From the NCBI GenBank assembly GCA_902373545.1, contig CABKMZ010000039.1:1-17103 (forward strand): a DNA stretch of 17,103 bases, written 5' to 3'. The position numbers and the translations under genes were made by a program. Positions 14,140 to 17,103 of the stretch are shown piece after piece (within the stretch, counting starts at the first letter, position 1; every line of letters starts with the position of its first letter). The notes beneath the pieces were generated by a model that was given only the letters and a program-made list of their open reading frames with translations, searched no databases and was not told the origin of the DNA. This stretch comes from an uncultured Actinomyces sp. GTDB taxonomy: Bacteria > Actinomycetota > Actinomycetes > Actinomycetales > Actinomycetaceae.

Positions 14140-14859
14140 TCACAAGCCGCTCATCCAGATACTCTGCACCTTGGTGATGCACTTCCCGCCGGGTACGCCG
14201 GGGTCGGGCAGGTTCTCCGAGTAGGTTGCGCTGCCTCCCGACGAAATGGTGAAGGAGAACGTGCCGATGGGCTTCGCATCCTTCGCCGGCTTCGTTCCCT
14301 TCGTGTAGTACAGGTCCACCGTGACGTCGATATCGCCGAGGTCCGACAGCTGCTTGTTCGTGATCGTCATGGTCTCCGAGAACGTCAGCCCTTCGTCCGT
14401 TATCTCGCAGGTCTGCGAAGACTTCTCAAACGAACTCTCGGGCGAGGCGTGCAGGGCCTCGACAAATGCCTTCTTCTCGGGGCACAGCTGCGCAATCGCG
14501 TTGCGTTGGTTCTGCGTCTTAGACGAGAGTTCCCCTGACGCATTGGTCAGGGAGTTAGGGGTGGAGTAGGCGGACGTGAATTCGTCGCACCAGGTCTTGG
14601 CCGATCCCTCAACCTTCGTTGAGGTGATCTGCGTTCGTACGTTCGCGGTTTCTGTCTCCGCGTCCTTCTTCTTCGCTCGCAGTGACTCGGTGTCGGCGCG
14701 CGTCTGCGCGGCTTTGGTGCTCTGCGAGTGTGCTCCGCTGCCCAGGAAGATGGAGGCACCGAGCAGGCATAGGCACAGCACCGTGGCAATGATCGTCATG
14801 ATCTTGTACGTGCCGGGAGAAGACTCAACGTTCGCGGAAGGCGAGGCATCATTGGTCAC
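14140..14859 (-). CDS. Secreted-domain partner protein A1 (module 1): membrane anchor, coiled coil, four Cys
   Basis: This 239-residue protein has an N-terminal polar tail, a membrane segment (~20-41), a charged coil (~48-82, 'TRADTESLRAKKKDAETETA'), Cys91 in 'AKTWCDEFTSAYSTP', Cys126 in 'AQLCPEKKAF', Cys151 in 'QTCEITDEGLTF', and Cys227 in the C-terminal 'GGKCITKVQSIWMSGL'. The rest of the external part is beta-rich and looks Ig-like in rhythm ('DIDVTVDLYYT', 'IGTFSFTISSGGSATYSENL'), though I cannot name a fold. GTG at 14859 overlaps the DUF2510 protein A stop by four bases (GTGA), with GGAGG seven bases upstream. It is the nearest relative of the following gene. Function unknown; a disulfide-stabilised external sensor or binding domain is inferred. 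Confidence 0.83.
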   Translation of the reverse strand: MTNDASPSANVESSPGTYKIMTIIATVLCLCLLGASIFLGSGAHSQSTKAAQTRADTESLRAKKKDAETETANVRTQITSTKVEGSAKTWCDEFTSAYSTPNSLTNASGELSSKTQNQRNAIAQLCPEKKAFVEALHASPESSFEKSSQTCEITDEGLTFSETMTITNKQLSDLGDIDVTVDLYYTKGTKPAKDAKPIGTFSFTISSGGSATYSENLPDPGVPGGKCITKVQSIWMSGL

Positions 14860-15491
14860 TTCTGGGCCTCCGTCAGTTCCTTCTGAGCCTGCTCAAGGCC
14901 GGACTGCGCCTCGTCGTACTCCGCCTGCGCGGCCGCATGCTCAGATTCGGCCTTGGCGAGGTCCTTGCTCGCGCTCGAGTAGGACAATCCGGTGTAGACG
15001 GCGGTCGCCGCGAGAATAACGACGAGAATCCATGCGGCGAACATGCCGATAAACCAGCCTTGCCCGGAGCTCGCCTTGGCCTTCTTGTCGCTTCCCTTCT
15101 GAGCCGGGGTGTCCTCGTCGTCTGAAAAGACCGGTGTCACGCCCGTGTTCTGGTAGGGGTTGGGGTGAACCTTCGGAGCCTGCTGAGAGGATGGCATGCG
15201 GGGGCCACTGGGCGCGGACGAGTCCGACTGCGCTGCGCCCTGCTGAGCGGGGACTGGCTGTCGAGGCTGGGGTGCGGGGATTCCCCGCGCGCCACCTTGC
15301 TGCATCGGCGCATTGTGCGCTGCGGGCGCGCCAGGGGTGGGCACGGGGACGCTTCGCATGGGTGCGGGAATGGGCTGCTGGCGAAAGTTGGGCATCGGTT
15401 GAAACTGCTCGGTCCACGAGCTGCCGTTCCACCAGCGCAGGCGCGGGCTTCCAGCGGGGTCGGGGTACCATCCGGCAACGGGTTGAGACAT
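14856..15491 (-). CDS. DUF2510 membrane protein A (module 1)
   Basis: This 211-residue protein has a DUF2510 domain (~7-28: 'GWYPDPAGSPRLRWWNGSSWT'-type), a long Pro/Gln/Ala linker (~30-145, probably disordered), one membrane segment (~146-168, 'WFIGMFAAWILVVILAATAVY') and an external coiled coil (~172-211, 'LAKAESEHAAAQAEYDEAQ'-like heptads). The ATG at 15491 is preferred over the ATG six bases earlier (15497). GAAAGG is six bases from 15491 but directly abuts the other, and all paralogs start MSxP. The stop overlaps the partner start (GTGA). This is the first gene of the cluster. The cytoplasmic DUF2510 with a distant membrane anchor suggests a tethered adaptor; this is inference. Confidence 0.87.
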   Translation of the reverse strand: MSQPVAGWYPDPAGSPRLRWWNGSSWTEQFQPMPNFRQQPIPAPMRSVPVPTPGAPAAHNAPMQQGGARGIPAPQPRQPVPAQQGAAQSDSSAPSGPRMPSSQQAPKVHPNPYQNTGVTPVFSDDEDTPAQKGSDKKAKASSGQGWFIGMFAAWILVVILAATAVYTGLSYSSASKDLAKAESEHAAAQAEYDEAQSGLEQAQKELTEAQK

Positions 15492-15516
15492 GGCCATCCT
15501 TTCACTTTCTGGGTGC

Positions 15517-15545
15517 AGTCTATACCCAACCCGTGAGCCTTATAA
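15517..15545 (-). promoter_or_regulatory. Candidate promoter for the DUF2510 cluster (module 1)
   Basis: On the minus strand TATAGACT (15524-15517) contains TAGACT, the same -10 hexamer as the module 2 promoter, with the weak -35 TTATAA (15545-15540) 17 bases upstream of TAGACT. The leader to the ATG at 15491 would be about 20 bases. Confidence 0.4.
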
Positions 15546-15591
15546 CTCGGTCACCTTTGCGCTTCTCACACCCGTCTCAGGATGTGACAGG

Positions 15592-15597
15592 TACCCT
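15592..15597 (+). promoter_or_regulatory. Candidate -10 for a leaderless transporter transcript
   Basis: TACCCT lies seven bases before the ATG at 15605. The only ribosome-binding candidate there is the weak TGAAAG, so a leaderless start is possible. It is a poor -10 match and no -35 is seen. Confidence 0.25.
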
Positions 15598-15604
15598 GAA
15601 AGCT

Positions 15605-17103
15605 ATGGCTGGTCTCTTCTCGTCCTCACCCCTGCTCGCGCTGTTTGTCGTCGTTGCGTTGGGTGCGGCGATTGGGGCCATTCGGATCGGCCCGCTGCGC
15701 TTCGGAGCGGCGGGTGCTCTCTTCGTCGGTCTCGTCGTTTCGGCCTTCCACCCGGAGATCGTCAGTAACCACATGTCGATCGTCCAGCCGATGGGTCTGG
15801 CGTTCTTTGTCTATTGCGTCGGCATTTCCGCGGGCGCGACCTTCTTCCAGAATTTGCGTAAGCAGACGAACCTCCTCGCCCTCACCACGGTCGTGTGCAT
15901 CGTCGGCGCGGTCATCGCGCTCGTGGGAGGCCGCCTCCTCGGCCTGTCCTCCGGTCTGACGTCGGGCCTGTTCACGGGTGCTCTGACGGCTGCTCCCGCC
16001 CTCGACACGGCTACCCGGCTCACCGGGGATGCGAACGCGGCGGTCGGCTACGCCTTCGGCTATCCGGTGGGTGTCATCGGAGGCATCCTCGTCGTCACGA
16101 TCACCGTGACGAGGAAGTGGGTCGGCCCCAAGGACACGCCTTCCCTCGCGGGGTCCTCCCTGGAGGCCGTGAGTATTCGCGTGTCCAAGCACATCAACAC
16201 GCGCGACATCGACGCGTGGCGCGACCAGCGCGTGCGCCTGTCCTACCTGCGACGTGACGGGCGCACCCGCGTCACCGCGGCCGGCGAGGACCTGTTGCCG
16301 GGTGACCACGTCGTCATGGTCGGGGACCCCGAGTCCATCAGGGAGACGGCACCACTCGTCGGCGAGATCCTCGATCACAACCTCGAGGACGACCGTTCCG
16401 ACCTTGCCTTCGAGCGCATCGTCGTGTCCAACCCCGACGTCGCCGGCCGCAGCGTCTGCGACCTCAATGTCACCAAGCGATTCGGTGCCGTCATCACGCG
16501 CGTGCGCCGTGGTGACCTGGACCTCCTGGCCCGCGACGACCTTGACCTGCAGCTCGGCGATCACGTCGCCGTCGTCGTTCCCACGGACGAGCTCGATGAC
16601 GTTGCCGAGTGGCTCGGCGACTCCGAGCGCCGCGTCGCTGAGGTGGATGGCATGGCCTTCGGCATCGGCCTCGTCCTCGGCCTGCTCCTGGGCATCGTCT
16701 CCTTCCCGCTGCCCGGCGGCCAGGGCTTCCAGCTGGGTGCCGCCGCCGGCCCCCTGATCGTCGGCATGCTGCTCGGCGCCCTGCGCCGCACCGGCCCGCT
16801 CGTGTGGACCCTGCCCGCTGCCGCGAACCTGACGATCCGACAGATCGGCCTCATGCTCTTCCTCGCAGCCCTCGGCCTGAACGCAGGCCCGCAGTTCGCG
16901 AGCCTGCTCGGCAGCCCCGACGGCTGGCGCGCCGCCCTCCTCGCCGCCGTCATGGTCGTTGTGTGCTGTGGCGTCCAGGCGATCGGCGCAAAGTTCATCG
17001 GCCTGTCCTCCGCGCGCGCCGCCGGCGGCATCGCGGGTTTCCTCGGCCAGCCCGCCGTCCTGCAGGCCGCCGACGCCCGCGTCACCGACGAGCGCATCGA
17101 GGC
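15605..17103 (+). CDS. AspT/YidE-type transporter with two RCK_C domains (3' end outside window)
   Basis: The frame is open from ATG 15605 to the window end, 499 residues so far. It has an N-terminal membrane block of about five segments (~8-30, 33-50, 60-82, 90-112, 115-170), including 'GALTAAPALDTATR' (125-138). Two hydrophilic regulator domains of the TrkA-C/RCK_C type follow: ~185-255 with 'AGEDLLPGDHVVMVGD', and ~268-335 with 'ARDDLDLQLGDHVAVVVP'. The second membrane block begins at ~349 and contains 'GFLGQPAVLQAAD' (478-490), mirroring the first. This is the AspT/YidE/YbjL duplication architecture; AspT is an aspartate-alanine antiporter, but relatives carry other substrates, so the substrate is open. 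It is divergent from the DUF2510 cluster across about 113 bases. Confidence 0.9.
   Translation, partial: MAGLFSSSPLLALFVVVALGAAIGAIRIGPLRFGAAGALFVGLVVSAFHPEIVSNHMSIVQPMGLAFFVYCVGISAGATFFQNLRKQTNLLALTTVVCIVGAVIALVGGRLLGLSSGLTSGLFTGALTAAPALDTATRLTGDANAAVGYAFGYPVGVIGGILVVTITVTRKWVGPKDTPSLAGSSLEAVSIRVSKHINTRDIDAWRDQRVRLSYLRRDGRTRVTAAGEDLLPGDHVVMVGDPESIRETAPLVGEILDHNLEDDRSDLAFERIVVSNPDVAGRSVCDLNVTKRFGAVITRVRRGDLDLLARDDLDLQLGDHVAVVVPTDELDDVAEWLGDSERRVAEVDGMAFGIGLVLGLLLGIVSFPLPGGQGFQLGAAAGPLIVGMLLGALRRTGPLVWTLPAAANLTIRQIGLMLFLAALGLNAGPQFASLLGSPDGWRAALLAAVMVVVCCGVQAIGAKFIGLSSARAAGGIAGFLGQPAVLQAADARVTDERIE

Noticed and set aside
10559..15491. Prophage or type VII secretion cluster
   Set aside because: No ESX ATPase, WXG100 proteins, integrase, capsid or tail genes are present. 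The repeated genes are anchored single-pass proteins only.
15492..15497. Upstream ATG giving MAMSQP for DUF2510 protein A
   Set aside because: The GAAAGG ribosome-binding site abuts it with no spacing, and the paralogs start MSxP.
15626..16564. A 312-residue minus-strand open frame opposite the transporter
   Set aside because: The plus strand encodes an AspT/YidE-type protein with both membrane blocks and RCK_C motifs. The minus frame is Asp/Arg/Glu-rich without any recognisable motif.

Overview
The window is 17.1 kb of GC-rich actinobacterial chromosome. Evidence is the strong G/C third-position bias, the use of GTG starts, and Actinobacteria-typical families: DUF2510 'WYPDP…LRWW' domains, a DUF4235 membrane protein, an SCP_3-type sterol-carrier ortholog and a DUF4921 GalT-like enzyme. 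The style suggests Actinomycetaceae (Actinomyces/Schaalia-like), but that is inference; there is no rRNA or other taxonomic marker here. I saw no tRNA, rRNA, CRISPR array, insertion sequence, integrase or attachment site.

Left part (1-5.6 kb), mostly housekeeping or unassigned genes. It opens with the first codons of a truncated minus-strand gene (1-88). Next come a divergent SCP_3 protein (189-557), a convergent small DUF4235 membrane protein (588-866) and a lipoprotein that looks like a thiamine/iron-type ABC solute-binding protein (1006-2295). A strong hairpin (2313-2347) separates the lipoprotein from a minus-strand pair, aldo/keto reductase then DUF4921 GalT-like protein (4606 down to 2389). 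An unrecognised acidic cytoplasmic protein follows (4753-5577), with a terminator-like hairpin behind it.

Middle part (5.6-10.5 kb). An AT-richer 390-bp intergenic stretch precedes a tightly coupled cassette: PadR regulator, MacB-type ABC ATPase, 907-residue FtsX-type permease (overlaps of 4 and 1 nt). An S4-domain RNA-binding (Hsp15-like) gene follows 8 nt later. The cassette is probably a self-regulated efflux or envelope-stress exporter; an imperfect inverted repeat over a candidate -10 upstream of padR is a plausible operator.

Right part (10.5-15.5 kb), the most interesting region. Seven minus-strand genes form a repeated two-gene module. Each module has a DUF2510 protein (cytoplasmic DUF2510, long disordered linker, one membrane segment near the C-terminus, short external coiled coil), coupled by a GTGA stop/start overlap to a partner (short N-tail, one membrane segment, coiled coil, secreted domain with four spaced cysteines beginning at a 'TWC' motif). 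There are three modules plus one extra partner copy, all diverged at the sequence level but identical in layout. I know no characterised system of this form. It looks like a family of paralogous membrane heterocomplexes linking a cytoplasmic DUF2510 domain to a disulfide-stabilised external domain.

Right edge (15.6-17.1 kb). Divergent from the DUF2510 cluster is the 5' part of an AspT/YidE-type transporter with two central RCK_C (TrkA-C) domains, running off the window.
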